Source: Chara braunii (Eukaryota; Streptophyta; Charophyceae; Charales; Characeae). From it: a stretch of 36,288 bases of DNA. The stretch's first letter is position 1. Every line of letters starts with the position of its first letter. The notes below the pieces were generated by a model. It saw nothing but the letters and a program-made list of their open reading frames with translations, was not told the origin of the DNA and ran no database searches. Where the stretch lies: NCBI GenBank assembly GCA_003427395.1, contig BFEA01000494.1:483661-519948 (forward strand). The letters are read 5' to 3'. The position numbers and the translations under genes are program-made. Positions 27,945 through 36,288 of the stretch are shown here, piece by piece.

Positions 27945-28510
27945 TTATGAAGCAACTCTCTTACTGGATGGTTGATTCTTCTTTCCTTTCTTTGAGGTCA
28001 TTGTAGGGGCCAGGTCAGGGTCTCTGAAGATAAACTTTCGAAGTCTCGACCCTGATACCAGGTCATGAACGCTTGGGTCATCCATCTCTGATATCTCATA
28101 GACTTTGCCTTCTGCTTCACCTGTAATTCTGTAGTGACCGAGCCATCTGGGCTCCAATCGTGTAGTCCACTGAGTCTCAAGAGAACTGTCGAATAGAAGA
28201 ACAACATCACTAACCTTCAGTTTTTTTTTCCTTATGTATCTCTTTTCATTTCATCTCTCTTGATCTGACAATCTGTTGGTTGTCATTCTCTCCGAAACAT
28301 CTATTACTATCTGATCTACCTCTGATATCTGTTTCATTCTGATCTGAAGAAACTCTGAAATAAAATATTATCTGTCACTCTCTTGACTTGACCATGTTCT
28401 GATTATACTTTCAATTGGAAGAGTAGCATATCGGTCATATCACAGAGTGAATAAAGCATAATCAGTGGTTCTATTGACAGTAATATTGTCAGCGTAAAAT
28501 GCAACTTTAA
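27945..28510 (-). pseudogene. Integrase C-terminus with GPY/F-like module, frameshifted
   Basis: After a frameshift near 28508 the reading continues as ADNITVNRTT and later LEPRWLGHYRITGEAEGKVY (about 28155-28098), the usual GPY/F-type fold at the end of Ty3/gypsy integrases, then a SRLRKFIFRDPDL segment. A stop lies near 28370. The tail is Lys-rich with no chromodomain, unlike the relic at 17.5 kb. Confidence 0.82.
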
Positions 28511-29224
28511 TGCTTTTGGCCAATTACCGAGGTTTCCTTCACACCATTTAGTCAGTGAGTCCTTCAAAGTTCTATGACCTCTCTCAACCGGCGCTTTCGC
28601 TTGAGGGTGATAAGTAGTTACATATCGAATTCTGACGCCCATTCTGAGAGTGGTTCTTCTTACAATCTCATTCCTGAATTCGGACCCTCTGTCTGAGACA
28701 AACTCTTTGATGAAGGGATATATGAGATAGACTTCTTCTATCCAGTCAGCCACTTGCTCAACCGTCTTCCTCCTCAGAGTCTTTGCCTCAATATAGCGAA
28801 AAAAATTATCTCTCATGTTCAATATATACCTCATCCCTCCCTTGCCTAATAGCATGGTGATGAGATCCAAATGAATTCTGTTGTTCGGTTCTACCAAGAT
28901 AGTAGGAAATAAGGGCTCTATCATCCTTGTAGTAAATCTCTTTTGACACAACTCACATGAATTACAGAATCTGTAAATCATGTATCTCATACCAAGCCAG
29001 AAGTAAAGTTTTACTTTCTTAGAGTAGGTTGATTCAGCAACCCTATGACCACCAACAACCCCCTCGTGTAAAGCAACAATTGTTTTCAGTTGCCTTTCTC
29101 TCCCACAAACCACTCTTAATGGAGGCAGTCCTCCCTTGCCATCCACAAAGAGGTAACCTCGCTTTAGCCTGAACTTATTTCTTGAACTTTTACAATAATA
29201 TTCCTTCAACCGTTCTCTTTCCAT
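28403..29224 (-). pseudogene. Ty3/gypsy integrase, zinc-binding and intact D,D35,E core
   Basis: The 273-residue frame holds the HHCC zinc module (His53, His60, Cys90, Cys93; HX6H, X29, CX2C) and the full catalytic triad: Asp120 in IHLDLI, Asp178 in VSDRGSEF and Glu214 in VERGHRTL, exactly 35 residues after Asp178. The VERGH form is typical of a fungal lineage. The same frame runs upstream to about 29693, interrupted by stops at 29375 and about 29297. The frame is lost near 28508, after NWPKALK. It lies on the opposite strand to the reverse transcriptase at 24.4-25.6 kb and probably comes from the same element. Confidence 0.93.
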
Positions 29225-29349
29225 CTCCTTCTCAATCTCTTGGTAGATCCCATCGTATTCTTCAAAGATGAATGATATATCTTCCTCTTTCTTCTAACCT
29301 TCTTCTTCATTCTTCGAACCGGAGCTTTCCCCCGTCTCATGGGCTGCTA

Positions 29350-29693
29350 CAGCTGCTGCATTGATCTTTGTATATCAATCGTTCTGTTCTTCTTCTTCTT
29401 CTTTTTCGAAAATTGATTCATACACATAGGCATTAGGAATCTCTCCCCATCTGTCCCTCTCTTCAGACCATAAACTCCACTTATAGGAGCTTGGTACTTC
29501 ATAATCCTTATCATCTTTCTCATCAAAAAAACTATCAACGTAGAGAGACTCTTCAATAGTTCCGTCAATATCTTCTTCTTCATTTTTTCTCCATTCGATT
29601 CGACTTAGGCCATCTGCTCTGTTCTTCTCAGTTGAAATCTTTTCCAAGACAAAATCAAAGGTCCAAATGAAGGTTATTCACCTGCTTACCGTT
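29350..29693 (-). pseudogene. RNase H C-terminal end and Pol spacer
   Basis: FDFVLEKI followed by NRADGLSRIEW (about 29670-29590) matches the conserved end of Ty3/gypsy RNase H. A strongly acidic spacer follows (EEEDIDGTIEES and an EEEEE run) before the integrase. Similarity begins abruptly near 29693, a likely breakpoint. The catalytic part of RNase H is missing from both halves of the element. Confidence 0.8.
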
Positions 29694-30424
29694 GAATCGA
29701 TAAAATTTTGACTTTGATTAAACTAGGACTACGGTGATCTTCCTTGTTGTTCTGACCATGACGTACGCGGAAGACGACATCAGGAGTAGTTGCTTTGGGT
29801 AGTACTTGGAGTGTGCGAAGGAATAGGACGGAACGGGTCCGTCGCGAGGTAGGTGCGACTTGACGGTTGTGGGCAAGCCGGTAGGTCAAGGCGTTGGCTT
29901 GGGGCGTTTCAATGCGACCATGCAGCAGACAAAACCTGATCATATGGGCTTCCACTAGTGTCAATGCCAACCTTAGGCATAACATTATTGGTAACGGTAT
30001 TGGACTTTCAAAGCGACGGTATAGGGATCGAGGTCGAGTAGGCGACGACGAGGGGATATCAGAATAGCACGAAGAGACCGAGGGGTTGAGGGTTCGGCGG
30101 GTCTATTCCCCTTGGTTTTTGCTATCGGTAGCGTCAGACGGTGTTGGCGGTTCCCGTTTTTCCGGCTCGTTACATTTTAACGATTAAAAGTTCTGAATAT
30201 TTTTATTAATTTCTTATTGTAGTACTATTTTTTTAGTCCGGCGTCCTTTTGACTTGGATGTAACGCCGGGTTTAGTGGCCGCCACGGCGGCCGAGGACCT
30301 TGAGAGCGCGCCTCCGTAGGCTGGCCTGCGGGTTTTCTTGCGCTTGGAATGCCGACAACGCTCCTTTATCCAAATTGTTATGGTATATGGGCAGAGGAGT
30401 CCGACGTGCGTATGGGACGGGGAG
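29694..30424. other. Unassigned, no gene seen
   Basis: Outside the element boundary. The minus frame at 29686-29985 is open for 99 codons but has no motif. An AT-rich patch at 30175-30235 separates it from GC-rich sequence. Confidence 0.45.
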
Positions 30425-30700
30425 TGATTAGCCCACGGTCGGGCCGAGGCCAGTAGGCCAGCAGCAAAGTCCGCCTGTGGTGAGTCAGCGGTGCCCAGTC
30501 CCAGTCCCCACATAGTACAGTCAGCAAGTACCATATGGGACTGTGGGTGCTTGGGGTTCGATGGAAGGGACAGGCTGGGGCAAAGCGGAAGTATAAATCG
30601 AGGGGCAGCGCCGAACCCCCCCACTCAACCCTGCATAAGCCATGCCGAAGCGTTGGGACCGCGACCTGGACGACAGCGGGCTGTAGAGCCCGGAGGTCGT
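30425..30700 (+). promoter_or_regulatory. Promoter-like repeat with TATA box, copy 2
   Basis: Aligns with 9135-9400. TATAAAT is at 30592-30598. The distance from GAGTCAGCGGTGCCCAGTCCC (30481) to the TATA box and the GGGCAGCGCC sequence just downstream are conserved. An ATG at 30642 opens a short frame (MPKRWDRDLDDSGL) that stops within 15 codons. The aligned part of copy 1 can be read in a similar frame (LRKH.HSDL), so both may hold the decayed start of one element's coding region. Confidence 0.55.
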
Positions 30701-30785
30701 AGTCGACGACGGGGAGGAGCGCTGTCGCAGAGGAGCTCCGCCATACCTGCGCGGTGAAGGGATTAAGGGCAACTGTGCACGAGAC

Positions 30786-30788
<3 letters not shown>

Positions 30789-30819
<31 letters not shown>
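30789..30819. repeat. (GA)n microsatellite
   Basis: About 15 GA units. Confidence 0.97.
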
Positions 30820-30822
<3 letters not shown>

Positions 30823-32135
30823 GATGGCGAAGGGAAGATTTTGTCGATCGCCTGATTCCTGTCAGATTCGGGCGGGGATGAGTATAGAGAAAAGGGTGAG
30901 TGAACCTGGACGTAGATTTTGTGCCAGGGTGAACGTAGGCTGCGCAAGGGGAGGGGGAAGCTGGTTAGAGGTAGAATGAACCTATCCACATACTAAGGGC
31001 AAATTCATTCGATGTTGTGCATCCTGTTGATGGGAATAGCGAGGAGGAATCACTTACTTGGGAGAAGAGGGCAACTGGAGTGAGGGGCCGCCCTCCGCCT
31101 GAGATAGGGGTTGCCCGACGCAAAGTGGCTGTGTTGTTTGTAAACGATGACGAAGGTCTGACAAAGTGATTTCCTGGCTCCGCGGGTGGCAGGAGCCGAT
31201 AGGCTGCGGGGCTTAGATACGATGTGAGTAGGTAGCGTGCCGCTTTGCTTCGTGTTGGGTGTGAGGGCTGCCCCGTCTGCGCTCAGTCGTTGTCCCGCTG
31301 CCTGGCTTCCGCTTGCTTGCGTGTGAGCTCCTGCGAGTTGCTGAGTTTGCTGGGCGGTGTAGCCACGTTGTTGATATCACCCGACGCTCTGCTGCTCTGC
31401 TACTGTGATGCTCGTCTGTAGACCGTGTTTTTCGCATTCACTGTTGCTAAGCCCTATAGGCTAGTTGCCTGCTACAGGAGCCCTGGGCTCCGCTCCAGGG
31501 TGACCGACCCGTTGGATCAGAGCGAGGTTCGTCGTGACAATAAGAGGGTGTGAGGCTAGCTGTAGAGTCAGAAACTTACTTGTTGATTGGTGTGTGGCCC
31601 ACCCTGTCGAGCATGGCACGCGAGGAAGGTGGGAGCGGCAGAGGAAGAAGAGGAGGCTGCAAGTATAACTGTCGGTCAAGGCCAAGTCCATTCCGTTAAG
31701 GAAGAGGTGAGCAGGGCAAGGCTGGCCTGCCCACGATCATCGGAAGCAACGCAACTTTGTGACTTAGAGGAAAAACAGTTGAGCGGGTGCGGCTGACGAC
31801 AGTTGAGCAAGTGCAGCGGGCTGTGTTGGACTGAGTAATTTGTCCGCGTTTCTACTGATGGAACTAGTCATCGATGTAAAGAGCGTAGTGCTGCGATAGG
31901 GAGGATAGCTACGTTTGCACTTCAGTTGACTTCGGTTTGACCAAGTTATTGCGCCCCGGTAATTACTACTAAGCCCTCAGGCGTATCCAGGTTCCAAGGC
32001 CCTCTCACAGTGAATTGAGTTGTCCCTCTCTTGTATCTCGAGAATTTGAGACCCCTACTTCTGCCCTTCTTACTCTAAGTCTAGTCTGAGGTTACGAGAG
32101 GAAGGCGGCAGGAGGGATTGCAACCCGTAGGACTG
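30820..32135. other. Unassigned; one 49-codon frame of unclear nature
   Basis: No recognised gene. A plus frame near 31018-31168 reads EEESLTWEKRATGVRGRPPP then VLFVNDDEGLTK and stops. It may be element coding debris downstream of the promoter-like repeat. The 31587-31796 frame (Glu- and Ala-rich) is not distinctive. Confidence 0.35.
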
Positions 32136-32141
32136 CAACAA

Positions 32142-32204
32142 GACCTTGTGGGAGGTCCACCCACCGATTGTGGGAGCTTTGCCGGAACCCAGGCGGGGTT
32201 CTGG
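32142..32204. repeat. Three adjacent hairpins
   Basis: GACCT/AGGTC (32142-32157), CCCAC/GTGGG (32160-32174) and a 9-bp stem CCGGAACCC/GGGTTCTGG with a 5-nt loop (32182-32204) follow each other with almost no spacer. Confidence 0.7.
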
Positions 32205-32461
32205 AGGCAGGGAACACTCAGGTATAATTTGTCTGACGCGTGTGATCCTTTCCCCTAACTGTTATCCTTGGGTTATCTGAATATAGCTATGTAAGGATTT
32301 TACTTTCTATTTTGTTATATATGTCAGAACATGTTTTGTGAAAGGCTAAATAAACAAATATATATGAGATTTCGGATAAAACTTTAAGTGAATTCAGACA
32401 AAGGAATTAGGGGAAGATGGGATGGAGGTGTTTTGCATGCGTTTGACTGGGTCAACCTAAG

Positions 32462-32982
32462 ACTGAGCTCCTTTAAGTTGATGTGGGCTCAGTGCTATGT
32501 TTTATTTATATTTGCTGGGTTGACTGTATGATCTTTGAGAGTTGGGCCTATCCTAAGTTGGACGGACCAGTCGCTGTGTCTTTTCTGGGGTTTCTGAACA
32601 GGAGGACGGACACCCTAAGTTGAGAGGGATCAGAATCCTGATGTTTCTTTTGGGTTGCTGAAAACAGAGCTGGGGATATGCTAAGTTGCGTAGACCCTGT
32701 TTTGTGTGTGTGTTTTTTTTTAGGGGGACAAAGGCATAAGACTAAGCGTACCCCTAAGTTGGGGCGGCTTAGTCATGAGTTATGAACTTAATGATCAACC
32801 AAAGTATAGAATTTGATACATATATTATATGAACTTATACTATCTGGCAGACCGGGCACCCTAAGTTGGGAAAGTCAGTCAGTAAGTCAGGTAGAACAAA
32901 AAGAGAAGAGAACCAAATGAAAAATATAATGAAGGTAACCCGGACAAGTTGAGCGTACCCTTAAGTTAGGGCGGTTCAGTCC
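32462..32982 (+). repeat. Array of seven hairpins with invariant TAAGTT loop
   Basis: TAAGTT stands at 32474, 32554, 32616, 32682, 32755, 32862 and 32962 (spacings 62-107). Around most copies the sequence folds with TAAGTT as apical loop and a different stem. Copy 1 has outer ACTGAGC/GCTCAGT. Copy 2 has TCC/GGA inside a 6-pair outer stem. Copy 3 keeps only outer TTCTGA/TCAGAA. Copy 4 has TATGC/GCGTA. Copy 5 has outer GACTAAGC/GCTTAGTC and inner CCCC/GGGG. Copy 6 has outer CTGGCAGAC/GTCAGTCAG (8 of 9) and inner CCC/GGG. Copy 7 has outer TTGAGC/GTTCAG (with wobble) and inner CCCT/AGGG. Copies 5 and 7 keep gta and cg as an internal loop between the stems. The spacers are AT-rich. Function unknown; it could be an RNA protein-binding array, an element packaging or regulatory region, or mobile hairpins. 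Confidence 0.82.
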
Positions 32983-32994
32983 TATGCTCGTTGT

Positions 32995-33430
32995 CGAGCT
33001 CATCGGTCCGACACCGCACCAGGGCAGCGCGGGACCCTCCCGGCCACATTACGCAGGAATTGGACTTAAATCCTTCGTCGTGAATATACATGGAGCTTCC
33101 GCAAACCGCTCCGGCCGAGTGCACCAGCCATACCTCTCGCGAGCCCCTACGACAGGATAGGGCCTACGCGAGGCACGACTTACCTCCACCTTACGGGAGT
33201 TGTCACCTCCCTTCGTTGGGCGTATCCCCGCCGAGCTACCAGTCCACAGTACGAAGGCTGATCAGTTGCAATCGCATAGGTGGACCAGCCGAGGGCGTTT
33301 CTCGTTCGTTGTAGCATAGGGGGTACGCGCGGTAATACACCTCTATCGGACCCGCATGCGAACCGACATCTTGGGGGGCTGAGGTCCCAAACGCGACTCG
33401 TCGTCGGTCGACTATGACGCATCCCACACA
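32995..33430. repeat. GC-rich tract with many short hairpins
   Basis: Stems of 5-6 bp follow one another. The best is two-tiered: CTCGCG (33136-33141) with CGCGAG (33167-33172), enclosing CCCTA (33145-33149) with TAGGG (33158-33162). Others are GGAGC/GCTCC near 33091, GGGAG/CTCCC near 33197, GTCCAC/GTGGAC near 33241 and TTGGG/CCCAA near 33372. In GC-rich DNA some of these will be chance. Confidence 0.5.
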
Positions 33431-33538
33431 CCACGCGCACACCACTTTACGAACACAAAAATAAGACACACAAACACACACATCAAACAACGTAGTGCTC
33501 ATAATCAAGCGGTCCCTCGTGGATCCGAGTACCACCTA

Positions 33539-33712
33539 TGACACTCAAGTGTCAGACTTTAAGTGTCGTGAGGGTCTAATCCCTCACGACATTGCACGGC
33601 TGAAGGAATAGTCGTGCAATCGCCGCGAGACCTCTGGCCTTTGGTATGAGCGTCTCGGTAGGCAAGGCACATAGGCTCTGCACGGGGGCAGATTCCTTCC
33701 CTGCAGAGTCTA
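33539..33712. repeat. Cluster of five strong hairpins
   Basis: In order: TGACACT/AGTGTCA (33539-33554); TGTCGTGAGGG/CCCTCACGACA with a 6-nt loop TCTAAT (33564-33591, 11 bp perfect); ATTGCACGGCTG/TAGTCGTGCAAT with a 6-nt loop (33591-33620, 12 pairs, two wobble); CGAGAC/GTCTCG (33626-33657); and TAGGCTCTGCA/TGCAGAGTCTA (33672-33712, 11 pairs, one wobble). The second and third are back to back. Confidence 0.85.
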
Positions 33713-33729
33713 GGGCTTGGGATGTGCTG

Positions 33730-34590
33730 GACAAGAACCTTGAACCCCGGCCCAGGACCAACGTCTGACTATAAAAATCTCTAAAAAACAAAATGATAAA
33801 AGGGGGGGGTCTCCCTTTTCTCTCAAGTCATAATTTGGTTAACCCTTGCGCGCGGTCACAACGGCCCGCACGAAACATTCGAGCCACATATATATACACA
33901 TATATATAGAGGGCTATTAATATAGGACGATCACTTCTCACAGTCACAGTGGGACTCCTCTCAGCCATATATGTATGTAATCGTAGGCAGTCACATTCAG
34001 AGTCCGAACCACAAACATACCTGCAATCACATTAAAGATCCAACAAAAGTCAACGCACTACACGGGGTCAACTTCAACCATTCTCTATGCTCATACCCCT
34101 TGCTTTAGCCATACAAGCCTCACTCTTGTGCAACTCGCCAAAATAAATACTCAGTACTTTTGTTAAATGGCAATTCAATAAAGTCCGGGTAAAAACACAA
34201 TGAAACAATTCAAGCCACAGGGCTAAAACCTTTAGGTTGAGTGGCAAGAGTGGATTGAAGTTGAATCGCAAACTGACGAATCGGCAACCGACCTGTTATC
34301 AGCGATAATAGAAGATGATCCTTGTAGGATCAAGCTGAATCTAGTCCAAGTCCTGAATCAATCGATCCAGAAAACCTGTAACACAAGACAGGCCAATCCC
34401 CAAGCTAAAATCGTAAGTGTATGGAGAAACAACTCCATAACACATTCTTATCCAAGATCCTTCTAATTGACCAAACATGAATCTACCTTTAAGCAGTGCC
34501 CAAAGCAAAGGTAGACCCTGGCATAATCTCCCCCATACAGAGTGGATCGCCAGAATCGCCAACTGACAAAATATAATTTATCTCCTTCAA
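33730..34590. other. Unassigned; short (AT)n palindrome
   Basis: ACATATATATACACATATATATA at about 33887-33909 is a small AT-rich near-palindrome, and a G8 run lies near 33802. No gene recognised. Confidence 0.45.
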
Positions 34591-34596
34591 ACTAAG

Positions 34597-34795
34597 AAAA
34601 TTTCGGCAGCGCTTCCCGTAGGAAAAGTGCCTTTCCAGAATTTATATCAGCCCGAATATAAAAACAGGAATAGCCTTTAACTTTCCAAAGTCCAATTTTG
34701 TCTAACTCCCTGAATTAGCAAAAAATTTGGCAGCACTCCCTTTAGAAAATGAGACTTTCCAAATTTTTACTAAGCCCTATATGAACTTTAGACAA
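34597..34795. repeat. Degenerate ~122-bp repeat, two units
   Basis: AAATTTCGGCAGCGCTTCCC (34599) and AAATTTGGCAGCACTCCCTT (34723), followed in each by TTTCCA.AATTT and AGCCC.ATAT, indicate two diverged copies. Confidence 0.6.
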
Positions 34796-34969
34796 GTTGT
34801 GTTTGCCATCTGAAGATTTGTGAATAGGGGAGGAAAATCGCTGAATGGTCGCTGGATCCTGCCGCTGGCGTTGTCGGACGGGGTCCTGACAAGTGACTGG
34901 AGGAACCCTTGTACAATCTGCAAGCCGCGTGTTGCGGCGTAAGGAATGCAATTACCTCCTCCTTCACCA

Positions 34970-34973
<4 letters not shown>

Positions 34974-35004
<31 letters not shown>
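34974..35004 (-). repeat. A31 tail of the LINE
   Basis: T31 on the plus strand. As A31 on the minus strand it directly follows the LINE 3' untranslated region. Confidence 0.93.
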
Positions 35005-35008
<4 letters not shown>

Positions 35009-35169
35009 CCAGGCAACTTTATTGCTCAAATCGAAGGAAACCCCACAATACTTCCCGAAAATACTGGGGCCAATACCCAGCTTAGGCTCCTGGAAACTGG
35101 GTCCAGTGTCCCTTTGAGCTAAACAAAAGTTCCCCCCCCAAAAAAAAAGGGTACCTCGGGTATGCTTCT
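35005..35169 (-). promoter_or_regulatory. LINE 3' UTR: poly(A) signal and two hairpins
   Basis: AATAAA (35018-35023, minus) lies 13 bases before the A-tail. Upstream are hairpin A (GCTGGG, loop TATTGGC, CCCAGT; 35081-35063) and hairpin B (CTGGA, loop CCCAGTT, TCCAG; 35106-35090). Both stem-loop types recur in the shorter retroposons at 2257, 12055, 16019 and 19559. A C8/A9 run lies at 35132-35148. Confidence 0.82.
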
Positions 35170-36288
35170 TTAAGAATCTATCCTCTTCACCCGTCCAAAT
35201 GCTTGCTGATGTAAACTCTGTGGAGGGGAGCTAAAGCGCTCCCCGAGACCCACGGGAGTCAACAACCACTGACAAAAAAATAATTTTCCAACTGAGTGTA
35301 ACTTAGCAAGCCTGGAGTCTCTCCCCCAAGTGTTCCAAAACCATTTCCTACCATTTGCCGAACCCGGGACCTTGTGTCTGATGCAATCACTCCTTCTCAT
35401 TAATCTGATCTGCTGGGCAACTGTATTTTTAATCTGAGGGTCCCACCTGTAGGAAGACCTAAATAACTGGTTATTTCGGTCATCCCATATCACCTTCATT
35501 AGAACCGCTCTTGTTGTCTGAGCAAGCAACATATAACCATTCATTCTCTGATTTGAGCGACTTCCTGTGAATCCCAGAGATGATCCATTCGTCTGTCCAC
35601 TGAAAGCCGTCGTTTGTAATCCGCTTCCAATGCCTGATCCACCAGTCCCAGATCCTGCTTGAAGCCGGACAAGATAGCCACAGATGTCGGTTAGTCTCCC
35701 AGGGCCATTTGCATCTGATACATATGGTAGAGATCTGCATTCCCTTAGAAGCCAAATTAAAGGCTGACGCGCCTACAAGGTACGACTGTAACCATAGCCC
35801 ACTGGCCAACTTCTGAGAAGAAATCTCCTTATACTGTTGCCAAAGTGATGATAGTTGATCCTCTGAGATCATTAACAAATCCGCATCCCTTCTTCTCCTG
35901 GCTACTGATGACGCTGGTGACTTGGAGCCTTTTGCTCTCTGGATAGCCCTCGCAGTCTTAGTAGAAAAATTTCCGCCTGCTGTCCACGAACCAACCCACT
36001 GACCTCACAGACCTGACATCCACCCCTGCATCAGCCAGAGGCTTGGTTCCCATTGGAAGCGAAGCACACCACACGGCACCCCTAGCGTTTCTACTTCTGT
36101 TCAGGTGGTGCAAGGTGACTACAATCTCCCTTGCCCCTTCGATAGAGGGGATTCGAATAGATCCTGGTACCGGATAGAGCTCCTTTGAATACTCCGTCAC
36201 CACTACGATTTCCCACTCTTTAGCCACCCAGCCATCATCACCCAAGGAGTCAGTAACCTGCCAGGCTATGTTATCTTTTTTTTTTTTT
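35170..36288 (-). pseudogene. LINE reverse-transcriptase C-terminus, zinc-binding, frameshifted
   Basis: The 3' third of a non-LTR retrotransposon ORF, entering from the right edge. Three frames follow one another: 36288-35958, about 35975-35480 and 35544-35170. The middle frame has the zinc-binding module of LINE reverse transcriptases: Cys53, Cys56, His65 and Cys70 counted from the Met at 35878 (35722-35669), with Trp-rich flanks (RHLWLSCP, RIWDWWIRHW). The last frame has a KVIWDDRNNQLF segment, like the IW..RN motif after the zinc module. Frame changes near 35970 and 35510 show that this copy is dead. The catalytic RT lies outside the window. Confidence 0.85.

Noticed and set aside
30378-30989. 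203-codon minus-strand frame
   Set aside because: It is antisense to the conserved promoter-like repeat and the GA microsatellite. Its likeness to the 9067-9321 frame comes from DNA-level repeat homology.

Overview
The window looks like nuclear DNA from a repeat-swollen eukaryotic genome. It has long microsatellites, homopolymer runs (C39, A38, T31), A-tailed retroposons, tRNA- and snRNA-derived retrosequences, foldback and terminal-inverted-repeat elements, and broken LTR and non-LTR retrotransposons. I found no intact host protein gene and no rRNA operon or CRISPR array. The Ty3/gypsy proteins resemble a lineage familiar from fungi: a PYIDD-type reverse transcriptase, an integrase with a VERGH motif after D,D35,E, and an ADGLSR end to RNase H. 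A fungus, possibly a rust-like basidiomycete or an early-diverging fungus with a bloated genome, is therefore my best guess, with modest confidence.

Layout. From 1 to about 13.4 kb there are simple repeats, a U6-like core (1893-2015) upstream of an A-tailed retroposon end (2257-2301), tandem tRNA-derived SINE-like units (3420-4620), a 3'-truncated A-tailed U2 copy (6468-6548, minus), a second tRNA-SINE family (8166-8285 and 11748-11862), a promoter-like repeat (8960-9345), palindromic MITEs (9836-10063), and two complex inverted-repeat structures (10964-11069 and 11311-11562). From 13.8 to 20.8 kb there is a 463-bp MITE with a TTA target duplication, tandem repeats, more palindromic MITEs, two A-tailed retroposon 3' ends, a chromodomain Ty3/gypsy relic (17508-18530, minus) and a 217-bp foldback.

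From 21.3 to 29.7 kb lies one or two Ty3/gypsy elements. gag, protease and reverse transcriptase run on the plus strand to about 25.55 kb. The end of RNase H, the integrase and its GPY/F tail run on the minus strand from 29.69 to 27.95 kb. The two halves do not overlap in domain content, so an inversion within one element is the simplest reading. From 30.4 to 34 kb there is a second copy of the promoter-like repeat, then a tract dense in DNA/RNA hairpins. The most striking part is seven hairpins at 32462-32982 that keep the same apical loop, TAAGTT, while their stems change in a compensated way. The right edge (35005-36288, minus) is the 3' end of a frameshifted LINE with a zinc-binding C-terminus, an AATAAA signal and an A-tail.

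How the parts connect. The LINE 3' untranslated region carries two 6-bp/7-nt hairpins that recur, with covarying stems, in four shorter retroposon ends in the window (2257, 12055, 16019 and 19559). This suggests that LINE, or a close relative, supplied the machinery that moved the SINEs, and probably the U2 copy too. The palindromic MITEs, the TTA element and the foldbacks are DNA-transposon debris without a visible transposase.
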